Positions 10,768 through 20,354 of a stretch of 64,000 bases of DNA are shown one piece after another; within the stretch, counting starts at the first letter, position 1, and each line of letters begins with the position of its first letter. A program made the translations under genes and the position numbers. Origin of the DNA: Cepaea nemoralis (taxonomy: Eukaryota > Mollusca > Gastropoda > Stylommatophora > Helicidae); contig JACEFZ010026848.1 of assembly GCA_014155875.1 (NCBI GenBank), positions 369,398 through 433,397 on the forward strand, read 5' to 3'. The notes beneath the pieces were generated by a model. It did not search any database. It worked only from the letters and a program-made list of their open reading frames with translations, and was not told the DNA's origin.

Positions 10768-11359
10768 CACCAACATCATTATCACACATACCACTAGTTT
10801 AAATATAGCAGAATAAGATAACTAGGAATTATGACAGCTTGACCTGGTTTGGTGTAGGGCCTATGCCCCAATGCCGGATAAGGAGCAGAAAAAGAATCAT
10901 ACAACTAGGAATAGGAAACAAAACATGTCAACTACGTGAGGAACATATCACCCAATGGAAGAATGGCAGGAGAATCAATCATAGAACCAATAAACCAATC
11001 ACATTTTTGTACAGATGTCTCGAATTTTATTTTAAAACCCAGAAGCAATTTCCTGCTATGGGTCTGTGATGTGATACTAAGGCCATCATAAATTGTAGGC
11101 CAAAATTAATGGAGAAATAGATGGAGAGAGACACAATAAAGGCTTACCACCACAGAGATAAGGCTTAATCCTAAGGTGGGGAGTGATTTATATACTATAT
11201 ATAGCATATAGCTCTGATGCTGACCTAACCTCATTAAATCGTTAGCAGAGGCTTGTGTGGAAAGGAAATCGCTAAGAAAGGGAACTTTTCATCATAACTA
11301 ATAATACCTACTGTAGATCAATAAATACTAGGGCATATCACTACAATCCCTACAGCAGT

Positions 11360-11775
11360 ACGTGTTTTATATAATTACCTCGCCTTTCTTCCATTTAAAT
11401 CAAACCACTAACCAACACACCCTTTCCTATGGGAAGATCAATGTAGTTATCTAATATTTCTTTTAAATAACCAAACCATTAACTAGCATACTCTTTGACG
11501 TGGGGATATTCAAATAATTGCCCCTTCATTATTATAGAGAACAAAACCACTAACCAAGAAACTCTTCCCCATGAGACGATTCCTGTAATTACCTTATCTT
11601 TCTCCTACATAACCAAACCACTACCATCAAAGCCTTTCCCGTCAGAATATCCATGTATTTACCTGGTCTTTCTCTATCGTAACGTAACGAACGGGAATAT
11701 CCATGTAGTTACAGCATCTTCTGCTAAATAACCAAACCATTAACCAACATACTCTTCTCTATGGGGATATCTGAG
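11360..11775 (+). repeat. degenerate tandem repeat, period about 80 bp
   Basis: About five diverged units share the blocks AACCAAACCA, TAACCAACATACTCTT, GGGGATATCCATGTA and GTTACC. Spacing between the ACCAAACCA blocks is about 75-85 bp. The divergence suggests an old array. It lies inside intron 1. Confidence 0.7.
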
Positions 11776-11804
11776 TTTCTGTTTAATCATTATGCTTTTT
11801 TTAA

Positions 11805-12045
11805 ACTGTCATTTACTCATTTACTGCCTATGGTACCTTGCGGTGTAGGAAGGGGTGGGGGGGGGGGGGGGGTCCTTGAGCCTATGGAATTAAGGCCTCA
11901 TAGCTAGTGCAGACGCCGCGAACTGTGCAGGTTAGAGTTTTCCTTTTTGCCCCAGACAGAAAAGACTCCACGCCTTACTGAGGATTCGAACCCTGGTCTC
12001 CCTGAATGAGAGCCTGGCATTCTAACCACTGGGCCTAGCCGCTCC
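11805..12045 (-). repeat. tRNA-derived SINE (family S2), fuller copy
   Basis: Read on the minus strand it opens with a tRNA-like head: A-box-like GGCCCAGTGGTTAGAATGCC and a B box GGTTCGAATCC about 45 bases later. The body matches 10285-10490, with a G run at 11857-11872 inserted. It is not a functional tRNA gene, because it runs on without a 3' acceptor stem. Confidence 0.75.
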
Positions 12046-12174
12046 AAATAATAATAAACATAATTCCCCAAACCATATTCTTAGCCAAGTATTGTAATTG
12101 TGACAAGATCATTAATTAATTTTTGACGTGAAGTAAGAAATTCCACGTGGAAAAGCATGAAAAGGTTGAAGTAG

Positions 12175-12365
12175 GAATTTATTGTGCAGTAAGTAATGAG
12201 TGAAATGTCGAACTCATGAAGAGGACTAGATAAATATCAGTGAATAAAGTGACGAAGAAAAGACACTGGTGATAGATAAGACATATATTGAGAAAACCTG
12301 TGGATAGTTTAACTAGGAAGGCCTTTGTCTGGAATAAACAGGACAAAAGAAACAGATGAAGACCT
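12175..12365 (+). repeat. LINE fragment, family D
   Basis: It contains the motif series seen also at 18945-19250, 35740-35931 and 52600-53330: a CTCATG(A)AG block, GAAAAGACACTGG, GAGAAAACCTG and TAACTAGGAAGGCCTTTGTCTGGAA. It appears to be the 3' portion of a LINE that is now untranslatable. A C run and AC/GA tracts follow at 12376-12430. Confidence 0.55.
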
Positions 12366-12439
12366 AAAAGCTCACACCCCCCCCCCCCCCCACACACACA
12401 AAAAAAAGAGAGAGAGAAGAAGAGACCACACACCACACA

Positions 12440-12805
12440 CTCGACTCGGCGCTCTATCGAGAACAGATCACTATCGGATAACGCAGAGGATGCCTCGCGT
12501 TAAAAGTACCGCGCAGAGACATGCACTATATGCAGCCGGGAAGAAGAAGGCAGAGGCGTGAAGACCGCGGCGACTGCTGAGCCCATATCTACATACAGCA
12601 GTCCTACTCCTAAACCAGCTGAAACCGCTCCTGTCGCTGAAGCCAGGTTAGTTCTCTAACCATAAACTACAATTGAAGCCAGCAGCAGCTGGGAAGTTCT
12701 CAACAACAACAAGATGATGCAGCCCAATTTACCAGAGACCTCCTTACAGGGGGAAACAACAACAACGGAGGATATAACCGGCAAATTACTGCTAAGACAG
12801 ACAAG
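12440..12805 (+). mobile_element. jockey-like LINE, 5' part of ORF1, left of hAT insertion
   Basis: An ATG at 12490 opens a short lysine-rich frame. From about 12729 a second frame reads continuously up to the hAT target site. When the hAT and one copy of its 8-bp duplication are set aside, this frame continues into the gag protein at 15196. The two halves are therefore one ORF1 split by insertion. A frameshift or stop near 12559 separates the ATG from the later frame. Confidence 0.65.
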
Positions 12806-12982
12806 CGTGGGAGCAGTGTTGCCATCTCCCTTTGATGAAAAAGCACCAAAATCGACCCAAAAAGCACTAAAAAGCACCAAACAATTTTAGGAAGCACCAA
12901 AAAAAAAAAGCACCAACTGTTTTTATTACAAATGTAACAAGGTAGCACAGTATAATTTATTATTATCACTTCATATTACAAT

Positions 12983-13463
12983 AAAAAGACCAATAAAAAG
13001 ATATCAATTGAAACGAGAAAAAGAGTGTTGAGATGCTACATTGAACCTGTACTTTTATATGGATGTGAAGCGTGGACAATGAGCAGTCAGGCTGAAAAAC
13101 ATATGATAGCTGTAGAAATGTGGTTTCTGAGGAAAATGCAAAGAATACCATGGACAGCCAGAAAGACCAATGAACAAGTCCTTCAAGAAACAAATGAAGA
13201 TCGTAAATTGATTAGAGAAATTAGACGTAGACAGTCAAAAATTTTTGGGCATGTTATGAGAAGAAATGGATTGGAGAATTTGGTGACAACTGGTAAGATC
13301 GAGTGGAACAGACCAAGGGGAAGACCTAGAAGCAAGTACCTGGATGGTTTGGCCTTGTGGCATGGTCGAGACAGAAACGCGGAGCTGATCCACGACTCTG
13401 GTGATCGAGTGAGATGGCAGAACATGACCGCCCACGCTTACCGGCATGGCACATGATGGATGG
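12983..13463 (+). mobile_element. RTE-like LINE fragment (family B) inserted in hAT-1, with 10-bp duplication
   Basis: It is flanked by ATATTACAAT at 12973-12982 and 13464-13473. The frame 13025-13456 encodes the C-terminal region after the reverse transcriptase (YIEPVLLYGCEAWT, FGHVMRRN, RPRGRPRSKYLDG) and ends HAYRHGT. The TGA stop at 13454-13456 runs directly into TGGATGG, the 3' tail of the family. The copy is 5'-truncated, as is usual for LINEs. Confidence 0.9.
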
Positions 13464-13588
13464 ATATTACAATGAAGTTTATTCCAGATCCGCCAAATCC
13501 CAATCAGAACTACTTTCGAGCCAAAAAAGCACCAAATTGCAATACTATTTTTTGGGAAATCGCTAAAACAAGCACTGGTGGTATTCAT

Positions 13589-14758
13589 TCAAAATGTTAT
13601 AAAGTAGCTGAGTAGTTTTGTTGGATCCTGTATATCTGCTTCGAATTTCTTATTCACACTTTGAACTTCTCCGAGAATATGCTTGAGAAATATGAGATAC
13701 ACATAGTTTTTCATGTCGCTAAACATAGAATGTAGAAGTTCTGCTGTATAACAGCGCTCGTTGAGTCTTGCTACATCAAAATGAGTTCTGAGCTCGACCC
13801 ACTGCTGCAATATTCTGACAATGGCAGATTGAATGGACATCCATCGTGTCTGGCTTAATTGAACAATCTTCAGCGGATGTTGTCCATCATTTATTGAAGC
13901 AAAAAGCTCCCTGTACTTTGCTTGACGAAGACTTGAGTGAGAAAACCAGTTATATGTTTCTCTAACCATGAACTCTATGTTCCTGGGCAGACAAGCAGCT
14001 GCAGCCTGTGACACTGCCAGCTGAAGGGAATGACATACACACCTAATTAGTACCAGATGAGGAACTTCGGATTTTAATTTTGTATATACTCCATTGTTTA
14101 CACCTGTCATGACAGACGCAATGTCAGTGCCGAGTGCAACTAGTCTTTGCAACTCAAGTCCATTCTTGTTTAAACAATCTTTCAACGCATTGCATATTGC
14201 CTGTGCGTTGCAGTCACTCACTTCAACTAAATCTAAGTAAGTAACCACAAACTGCTTTCTTGTCTCTGAATAGTACCTAATAGCTAATCCAAGTAGCTTA
14301 GTTTCAGAAATGTCATTGCTCTCATCAATCAATAAGCTGTATTTACTTTTGCCAATATCAGCTGTCAAGTCTGTTGTGAAATATGGTGCAAGTACATTTG
14401 AAATAACTGCTCTGCACTTAGTTCTCCTAAGCTTAAAGTTCTTGCAACCTTTGCTGTCACCAAAGTGTACCTTGCAGAGTTCACTTAAATGGTCAACAAC
14501 GCGAAGCGAACAATGGCCAGCTATGAACAAACTCATGCATCCTTCTGTTTCTTTGACATCATCTTTCAGTTTGTCAAATGCAATTGTTGTTTGCCTTTGT
14601 GTACTGAATGGTTGTTCGGCTTTCTGATGTTTCGTTGTATTCTTGTGCCTCTCAATATAATTTAACCTGGCTGCAATGGAACATTTGCAATATTTGCAAA
14701 AACACTTAGTATTATCCCCTTCTACTTTTAACAACCATTTTTGAAATCTTCGTGTCAC
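13589..14758 (-). pseudogene. hAT transposase, C-terminally truncated
   Basis: The 389-residue frame starts with a TTF/BED-like zinc finger (Cys21, Cys24, His38, His44), then the RNase-H-fold core with the first catalytic Asp145 in LLIDESNDIS and the second Asp212 in GTDIASVMTG, then a CHSLQLA motif near 242. The family normally continues to a third acidic residue and the hATC dimerisation domain; these are missing and the remaining left end is too short to hold them. The protein resembles the ZMYM/ZNF862-like hAT proteins of animals. It should be inactive as a transposase. Confidence 0.85.
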
Positions 14759-15194
14759 TGAGCCACTGTTCTCTGAAATGTTGACAATATTTCTTGCTCA
14801 TGGTGAAACACAAATAAGCTTAAATGAAAGGATAATGTAGACACCACAAAATTATGAACTCGATTACAAGCTAATGTATTGACGTTTGGACTTGTCTGCA
14901 AGATGGCGTTCGCTTTCAGCTAAATCGTATTAAAGGGAGTTAAATTAGTTGAATATTGCGAGGTAACGTACTAAGACTGTTTTATTCCCTTGCTTCAGTT
15001 CAAATTCGGCTTTTTAGTGTTCCCAAAATGAATTTTAAAGTAATTTTTACCCACCCCAAAAAAGCACCAAAAAGCACCAAAAAACTTTTGTGAAGCACTA
15101 AATTTACGCGGCCGCGCTAAAAGGAAAATTTTCGCACTAACTGCCATGAAAAAGCACTAAATTTAGCGCGAAAAGTACTAAAATGGCAACACTG

Positions 15195-16483
15195 CGTGGG
15201 AGAAACCAAACTGTTGGCGCTACCAACAGACAAGATAATCAGTCTGTTGGAAAACGAGCTGGGAAGAAACAGCATTTACCAGCTGCGCAAGACACCTGAT
15301 GGAGTAGTGGTCTCCATCAACAAAAACCCAAAAACCACAGCACGTATGCAGAAGATTGCACAAGGAGAGAAGGCCGGCATCAAGCTTCCCCACGGCATCT
15401 TATTAGAAGCCACCCGGCACAGCACAAGTAAACGATGGGTCATTAAACGAGTCAAGAGCCATCTCACCAACGACCAGATCAGGGAGATGCTGACGAGGGA
15501 GAACAAGAAACTCAAGATCACCAGTGCTGAGAGGATCATCGGCAAGAATAACATCCCCTCCACAGTCGTCATCGTAACATCGGAGGACCGAGTGATCCCT
15601 CAATTCATCAGATGGGACCAGAGGGACCAAGTTCCAGAGCACTACATACCGAGAGTGCTGCAGTGCTCTAAGTGCCAGAAGTTTTGGCACACCCGTGCCA
15701 CCTGCAAGAGTGAGGTGGAGGTATGCAGATACTGCTCTGGACCTCATCCATACAGTCAGTGCCAGCATGCAAAGATCGACAAGGACTTCAGGAGGCCTAA
15801 CACTAACAGAAAATGCGCCAACTGCCTCGGCAACCACGGCGCCAGGTACCTCGGCTGCCCCTGCCACCAAGACAGCAAGGAAGCTATGAAGATCGCCATC
15901 AAAACTAACCTGCCCTATAAAGAGGCTAGGAGGCAGTACGAGGCCACCAATCGACTCACAAAAAGCGACAAAGCGCAACTGGAAGGCCAACTGAAGGACC
16001 TGCGATCAAAGTTCAACAGCATGGAGGAAGAAAAAGACAAGACGCAAGAGACTCAGATAACAGCCGTTCAGTGCATCCAGGACGAACTGAAGCAAGTTCA
16101 GCAAAAGACTGAGCATGATGTCGCTCGGATGGCTGCAATCAAGACGGAGACAGAAGAAATTCTATCAAAATTCCAAGACGAAAGAGAAAAGAGAAGAAAC
16201 TCTCAATCAGATACAAGAAGAAAGAGCACAAATAGAATCACTGGATGAACTGAAGCAAGTCCAGCAGAAGATTGAGCAGGATGTCGCTCGGATGGATGCT
16301 GTAAAGGCTGAGAGAAGAAAAGCTATCAAAACTACACCAAGCGAGAGACAAGACAGCAGCAACTCTAGAAGGATAGTAGACCTGCTCAAGGCCGAGACCG
16401 AACCAGAAGATGCAATAACACAGACAGAAGAAGAAGCAACAGATGAAGAACGATATCGCTCACCACCAAGACCCAACTGGTGA
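15195..16483 (+). pseudogene. jockey-like LINE ORF1 (gag) with three zinc knuckles, 3' of hAT insertion
   Basis: The frame from 15196 continues the reading frame left of the hAT insertion. It encodes a nucleic-acid-binding gag protein with three zinc knuckles: CSKC...HTRATC, CRYC...HPYSQC and CANC...HGARYLGC (about residues 156-215). This triple array is typical of jockey/I-type LINE ORF1. A charged coiled-coil follows. A one-base slip around 16180-16200 ends the first frame at 16248 and the downstream frame 16115-16483 carries on. A duplicated block (see 16084-16298) lies across this break. ORF2 is absent. Confidence 0.8.
16084..16298 (+). repeat. 163-bp-offset direct duplication in LINE gag coiled coil
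   Basis: About 53 bases at 16084-16136 recur at 16247-16298 with a few differences; both encode an ELKQVQQK..(E/T)..DVARM peptide. The offset is 163, not a multiple of three, but the second copy is read in the shifted frame, so both keep the same peptide. Confidence 0.8.
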
Positions 16484-16664
16484 ACACCGAGAAGATTCGA
16501 AGACAAGCCAAGACGGGGAAATAGGAGGAATACCAGAAGAGACGACAACTGGTAAAGCTCCCTGAAGGAAACAGCACCATATGACGGGGTGGGCACAAAA
16601 CAACTCCACGCCCCAACAAGTACGCGACTCTGCCCAGACATGAATAACCTCAGGAGAAAGGAAT

Positions 16665-16905
16665 AAAAAGTCGCTTAATAGTCGAGGGTCGACTTCATTG
16701 CAGCGGGTGTTATCCCATATGGCTCGGTCCCTTTCCGCAGCGCGTTAAACGTCGCACAAAGCACGAATTTGGTAGCTCTAGCGACGACCCACAAGAGTCT
16801 CCGAAAAATTTAACTCGTGAACCGAAGGACGCGGCCCGGAGTCGAACCCACAACCTTCGGAGCCCGAGTCAAACGGCTTGACCACTTCGCTACGGAGACT
16901 CCCTA
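16665..16905 (-). repeat. tRNA-derived SINE (family S3)
   Basis: On the minus strand it begins GGAGTCTCCGTAGCGAAGTG, with an A-box-like TAGCGAAGTGGTCAAGCCG and a B box GGGTTCGACTCC, both well placed as in tRNA-Leu/Ser. The body contains CGCTGCGGAAAGGGACCGAG and GCAATGAAGTCGACCC, shared with copies at 43010-43170 and 47065-47165. It inserted in the tail of the jockey-like LINE. Confidence 0.78.
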
Positions 16906-16909
16906 ATCA

Positions 16910-17190
16910 ACCCATCAGAAGCCGGGAAGCTGACAACAAGCAGCCCAATGTACAAAAGACAAACTACAACCTACGCCATAAATACCCCAATTATAGCCAC
17001 GTCGAAAACTCGAAGGCTGAAAGGGGGTACTCGTACCAAAAATTTGAATGTATTCGAAGAAGAGACAGAAATTTTAAATTATGAGGAGGATATGGATGGA
17101 GCTCCGTGGGATAGCTTAGGATATGACAGTGTGAAGTTAATTGGTTAAGGGTCTGTGTCTCAATAGGAAATAAATGATGGAAGAAGAAGA
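16910..17190 (+). other. possible LINE 3' end with short GAAGAA tail
   Basis: A short frame (LRHKYPNYS, then a charged C-terminus) ends near 17146, followed by a GTCTGTGTCTCAATAGGAAA block and GATGGAAGAAGAAGAAG. The end resembles the tails of LINE family D and others. I cannot place it in a named family. Confidence 0.4.
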
Positions 17191-17233
17191 AGAATGAGAG
17201 AAATTAAATAATAAGAACAGTTGTATTACTTAC

Positions 17234-17542
17234 TGCAGCCAGTTTGTTCTTGAACTGATCGCACTTATCAAAGATTAACTCATGAAAGGGCATATTAGTT
17301 GGAATCTCAAGATCTGGCAACGGACTTCTGAATATGTTGTCCTGAGATACGTCGGCTGCTGCTGTTCTTGACATGGACAGGTGGCGACATTGTGTAGCTA
17401 CAGGAGAATGTAGACAATACTGAGTTTTGTTGTATCTTGTCAAAACCATGGATGTCAAACATGGAGTAAATCTCAAAGGAGTCTGCCATTGCACAAGTCT
17501 TGGCAGGCTGTGGTAGACAGAGATGCGCATTGTGCACTGCAT
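17234..17542 (-). CDS. acyl-CoA synthetase (4-coumarate-CoA ligase-like), exon 1
   Basis: The 103-codon exon begins ATG at 17542 and ends at 17234, where GTAAGTAATA is a strong 5' splice site. The first 60 residues are rich in Arg, Ser, Thr and hydrophobics with almost no acidic residues, resembling a mitochondrial presequence. The following part (FRSPLPDLEIPTNMPFHELI, FDKCDQF) matches the start of 4-coumarate-CoA-ligase-like proteins and joins in phase with exon 2 (ending KNKLAA, then EDYLTGKQYTF). Upstream is an AAT array and then a Penelope-like element, so the promoter is either very short or built from repeat sequence. A further upstream non-coding exon is possible. Confidence 0.82.
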
Positions 17543-17566
17543 CTAAAGCTCACTGTATAGAGCAAA

Positions 17567-17567
17567 C

Positions 17568-17615
<48 letters not shown>
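17567..17615 (+). repeat. (AAT)n microsatellite
   Basis: About 16 AAT units form the junction between exon 1 of the acyl-CoA ligase and the 3' end of the Penelope-like element. On the minus strand it is the (ATT)n tail expected at a retroelement 3' end. Confidence 0.93.
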
Positions 17616-17617
<2 letters not shown>

Positions 17618-17648
17618 AGACACAAACAATAGATTGCACGATTTATTG

Positions 17649-17677
17649 CCTGACATATTTCGCTGCATCTCGTCAGG
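17649..17677 (-). ncRNA. hammerhead-ribozyme-like core at the 3' end of the Penelope-like element
   Basis: On the minus strand the order is CTGACGAG, a 6-base spacer, CGAAA, TAT, GTC, AGG. This matches the invariant hammerhead boxes CUGANGA and GAAA and a GUC cleavage triplet. Minimal hammerheads with very short stems are known in Penelope-like elements. Stem II here would be only one or two base pairs, so activity of a single copy is doubtful. The CCTGAC/GTCAGG ends also form an inverted repeat. Confidence 0.55.
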
Positions 17678-17770
17678 TACATACTGCAGAAATCAAACAA
17701 CTTACGTGAATTAACTAGATAAATCCTTCAAGTTGAAATATACACATATTCGCACAGTAATGTCACTTAT

Positions 17771-18532
17771 CTACCACGGTAATTTTAAGCTGACTAACAT
17801 GTCTTTCTGTTTGCACAATTCTGGCTTGCGTTGATAGATCATAATTGCTTCTGCAAATTTTAACAAGCGAGTATTTTGTGTGTTAAACAACACGCGAAAT
17901 GCAGTGTCTCTGTCCACAACATGGCCACTTTCGACAATGTGCCTCCCGATTGAAGACGCCGGGAGCTTCCGGTGTGTCGGCCCCACGAGGCTAGTATCTC
18001 CTGTGTGTTGTATCTTGTTGACCCATTGAGGTATGTGTTCTGATACCCGTTTGTTAAGCTGTCTCTCTGTTCTACCAATGTAAACGGCCTGGCATCTACA
18101 TGTGAACTGGTAAATACAATTGTTTGTGGCGTACAGAGGAACAGACTCTTTGACTGCTGGTATAGGAATCGGTACGGTTTTATATCTAATGACTGGAGTT
18201 GCCGCACAGAATGTGCGGCCTACTGCTGTAGTAAGCCGGTCTTGTAGACGTTGCATTACGTCATCCCCTCGAAAGGTTAGCTGGATGAATACCTTGAGTT
18301 TAGGGACTGTAGTTACGTCTGCTTTGGGTTTGGGCTGTTGGCAGTGGCGCTTTATAAATCCTGTGGAGTACCCATTCAGGTTTAAGACATTCTTCAGAGT
18401 TTCAAATTCCTCTGTCAGTGTGTCCTGGGTGCATATCTTTCTAGCACGGTCAAACAAGGTCCGTACTAAGCCCCGTTTGTACTGGACAGGTTCAAGGTAT
18501 TCAAGGTATTCGAGTGGAGCAAATGCCCACAA
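17771..18532 (-). pseudogene. Penelope-like reverse transcriptase C-terminus with GIY-YIG endonuclease
   Basis: The 253-residue frame has a thumb/linker part (residues 1-130) followed by the endonuclease: CIYQF at 139-143, YIGRT at 151-155, His166 and Glu228. Cys139, Cys145/Cys147 and His198/His204 fit the zinc-binding linker described in Penelope endonucleases. The seven catalytic reverse transcriptase motifs are missing because of the 5' truncation. Confidence 0.87.
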
Positions 18533-18944
18533 CTCACTCCAAGCCCTATGTAGAAGTGTTCATGGTGTGCTGGCTTTGCAGCTAAAGCTTTCAACTTTAC
18601 AACAACCCTACTGTGTGGCATTGTACGACATGCACGGTAGGTTACAGTGTTGCTATTCTTTGCTTCTATTATGGTTACCCATTATCACAAGGACGACACA
18701 GAATGTGCTTCAGACTTTGAAACTTGATAACACAGATATAAGAAAAAGTTGGAAAACTCTTAGCAAATATTAGAATTTTAAAATAAAAACAGACATGCAA
18801 AGCAAAATAAATATGAATAAATCAACTGAACACTGGCAATATAAGTAGGTCTTATGATGCCTGATATTTTAAAATATATCATTATGAATTTATGCTGCAG
18901 ATTTAGGAAATGTACATAATCAAGGGCGAAATACTTTTATCTAC

Positions 18945-19260
18945 CTTTAATGTATTTATGGGGGAACTCGTGGAGTTCTATAAACAAATACCAGTGAATC
19001 AAAACATGAAGAAAAGACACTGGTATCGGGGTGGACATGCACTGACAAAATCTGAGTATAGTATAACTAGAAAGGCCTTTGTCTAGAAAAAGACAAAGCA
19101 AACAAAATAGAGGAAGACATGAAAACAGATGGAGAAGAGAATTACAGATAGAAATGAATAGTACAGACAGAGAGGATATGGTCAACGCTGCATAAGATAG
19201 CTAAGGATAGGACGCTTGGAGTTAGTTGAATGAGAGACATGCATCAATGGGAGACAATGG
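18945..19260 (+). repeat. LINE fragment, family D
   Basis: It shares with 35740-35931 and 52600-53330 the series GTGGAGTTC, AAATACCAGTGAA, GAAAAGACACTGG, ATAACTAGAAAGGCCTTTGTC and a downstream GAGAGGATATGG block. On the plus strand the order matches the 3' end of a LINE ORF2 tail. It is full of stops. Confidence 0.55.
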
Positions 19261-19704
19261 GTGAAGGAAGAAGAATGTATTTATGCTTCACTAATTATCA
19301 GAAGGTTTTTCACAACTGTAGTTAACTGTTGTGTCCACGGTCTGTCTCTCAGTAAATATAAAAAGCAATGTGGAAAGGAGATGCCATACCACCTCATAAA
19401 GCTGTACCCTATATTTTGTGAACATCTAACACCTGTATCACAAAATCAACATTTACTGTTTATACTGAGATAAACCTTTAATCCATACTATTGGGAAGTG
19501 TGTGTGTGTGTGTGTGGGGGGGGGGGGGTGTGATAAACACGCAAACATAAAATATAATCACTATATCTCTACTTAGCTACTGTGGGTAGAAATTGTTATA
19601 TATTTACGATTGTAAACTGCATTCTTGCGTGTTTATAAGATACGGCATATTTAAATTATTTATTATTAATAATATATTAGTGTGGAGAGATAATATATAT
19701 ATAC

Positions 19705-19812
19705 AGACCTACAAGGACTTGGAATCAACGACTGGCAAGAGAAGGTCAACCAGAGAGACGAATGGAGACGGATTGTATCTGCAGCAAAGAACCTCAATGG
19801 CTCGGAACGCTG
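19705..19812 (+). mobile_element. 3'-terminal fragment of LINE family A
   Basis: About 107 bases are nearly identical to the last 107 bases of the full-length LINE at 36163-39381, ending GGCTCGGAACGC and the TGA stop. The stop flows directly into the GAA array. It is a severely 5'-truncated insertion. Confidence 0.88.
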
Positions 19813-19951
19813 AAGAAGAAGAAGAAGCAGAAGAAGAAGAAGAAGAAGAAGAAGAAGAAGAAGAAGAAGAAGAAGAAGAAGAAGAAGAAGAAGAAGAAGA
19901 AGAAGAAGAAGAAGAAGAAGAAGAAGAAGAAGAAGAAGAAGAAGAAGAAGA
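19810..19951 (+). repeat. (GAA)n microsatellite, LINE-A-derived
   Basis: About 45 GAA units with one GCA variant near the start. The array starts at the LINE-A stop codon, so it is an expanded LINE tail. Open frames of poly-Glu or poly-Lys across it are not genes. Confidence 0.95.
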
Positions 19952-20354
19952 ACTAACACCTGCAACAGCCGCATTCTGTTTGGATAATACTAACGCTTAC
20001 CTAGATTATCTTAACAACAGCCTACAGTAACAGCCAGCAGTATTACTATTAAAGCATGCCTAGTAACTGTCGCAGTTTACTGCAGACAGATACAAATCAA
20101 GGGTATCATCTATCTCTTCCCTGCATGACTGGCTTGTTACGATCAATACAGAATATTTTTGCCACCTGACACTTCAGCAATTAACGACGTGCTGCATTGT
20201 TGTCTGCTGCAGGGTAGGGCTGGTTGTCTATTTTATCGACATGTAGTCCCTCTGACGCCGGCCCTCCAGCAGAAGGAGAATGAGCAGTATGGGATAAAAC
20301 CCGGTATAGTGAAGTAAAACCTCTTGCCATAAATCGTTTTCAGAGGGATTAAAA

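Larger units (their letters stand above)
12814..15194 (-). mobile_element. hAT DNA transposon (hAT-1) with terminal repeats and 8-bp target duplication
   Basis: The element has perfect 12-bp terminal inverted repeats, CAGTGTTGCCAT at 12814-12825 and its complement at 15183-15194. It is flanked by the 8-bp direct repeat CGTGGGAG at 12806-12813 and 15195-15202. Eight-bp duplications and CAGTG-type ends are hallmarks of hAT elements. The 2,381 bp include a transposase frame on the minus strand and a 481-bp LINE fragment inserted near the left end. Both subterminal regions carry repeated AAAGCACCAAA/AAAGCACTAAA motifs. Confidence 0.93.
10136..17233 (-). other. intron 1 of the acyl-CoA synthetase gene (7,098 bp)
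   Basis: The intron is bounded on the minus strand by a GTAAGT donor at 17233 and an AG acceptor at 10136-10137 with an AT-rich tract before it. It contains two copies of one SINE, an AAT array, a degenerate tandem repeat, a LINE fragment, a jockey-like LINE gag split by a hAT element, and another SINE. I see no further exon of the gene inside it. Confidence 0.75.
17616..18540 (-). mobile_element. Penelope-like element, 5'-truncated
   Basis: On the minus strand it holds the end of the reverse transcriptase region, the linker, a GIY-YIG endonuclease, a short 3' UTR with AATAAA and an ATT tail. GIY-YIG plus this C-terminal architecture is specific to Penelope-like retroelements. Only about 0.9 kb remains of an element that is normally about 3 kb. 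Confidence 0.85.

Noticed and set aside
11940..12045. Possible functional tRNA gene on the minus strand
   Set aside because: A and B boxes are present, but no acceptor stem closes, and the sequence continues into a body shared with another SINE copy.
15276..15990. 98- and 195-codon minus-strand frames
   Set aside because: Antisense shadows of the jockey-like gag protein, whose zinc knuckles define the coding strand.
17649..17677. A complete, self-cleaving hammerhead ribozyme
   Set aside because: Core boxes are present, but stems I and II cannot be drawn with more than a few pairs from this single copy, so only a hammerhead-like core is claimed.
19593..20030. 145-codon frame with poly-Glu
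   Set aside because: It reads through the LINE-A tail microsatellite; the flanking residues come from the antisense-free LINE end and random sequence.
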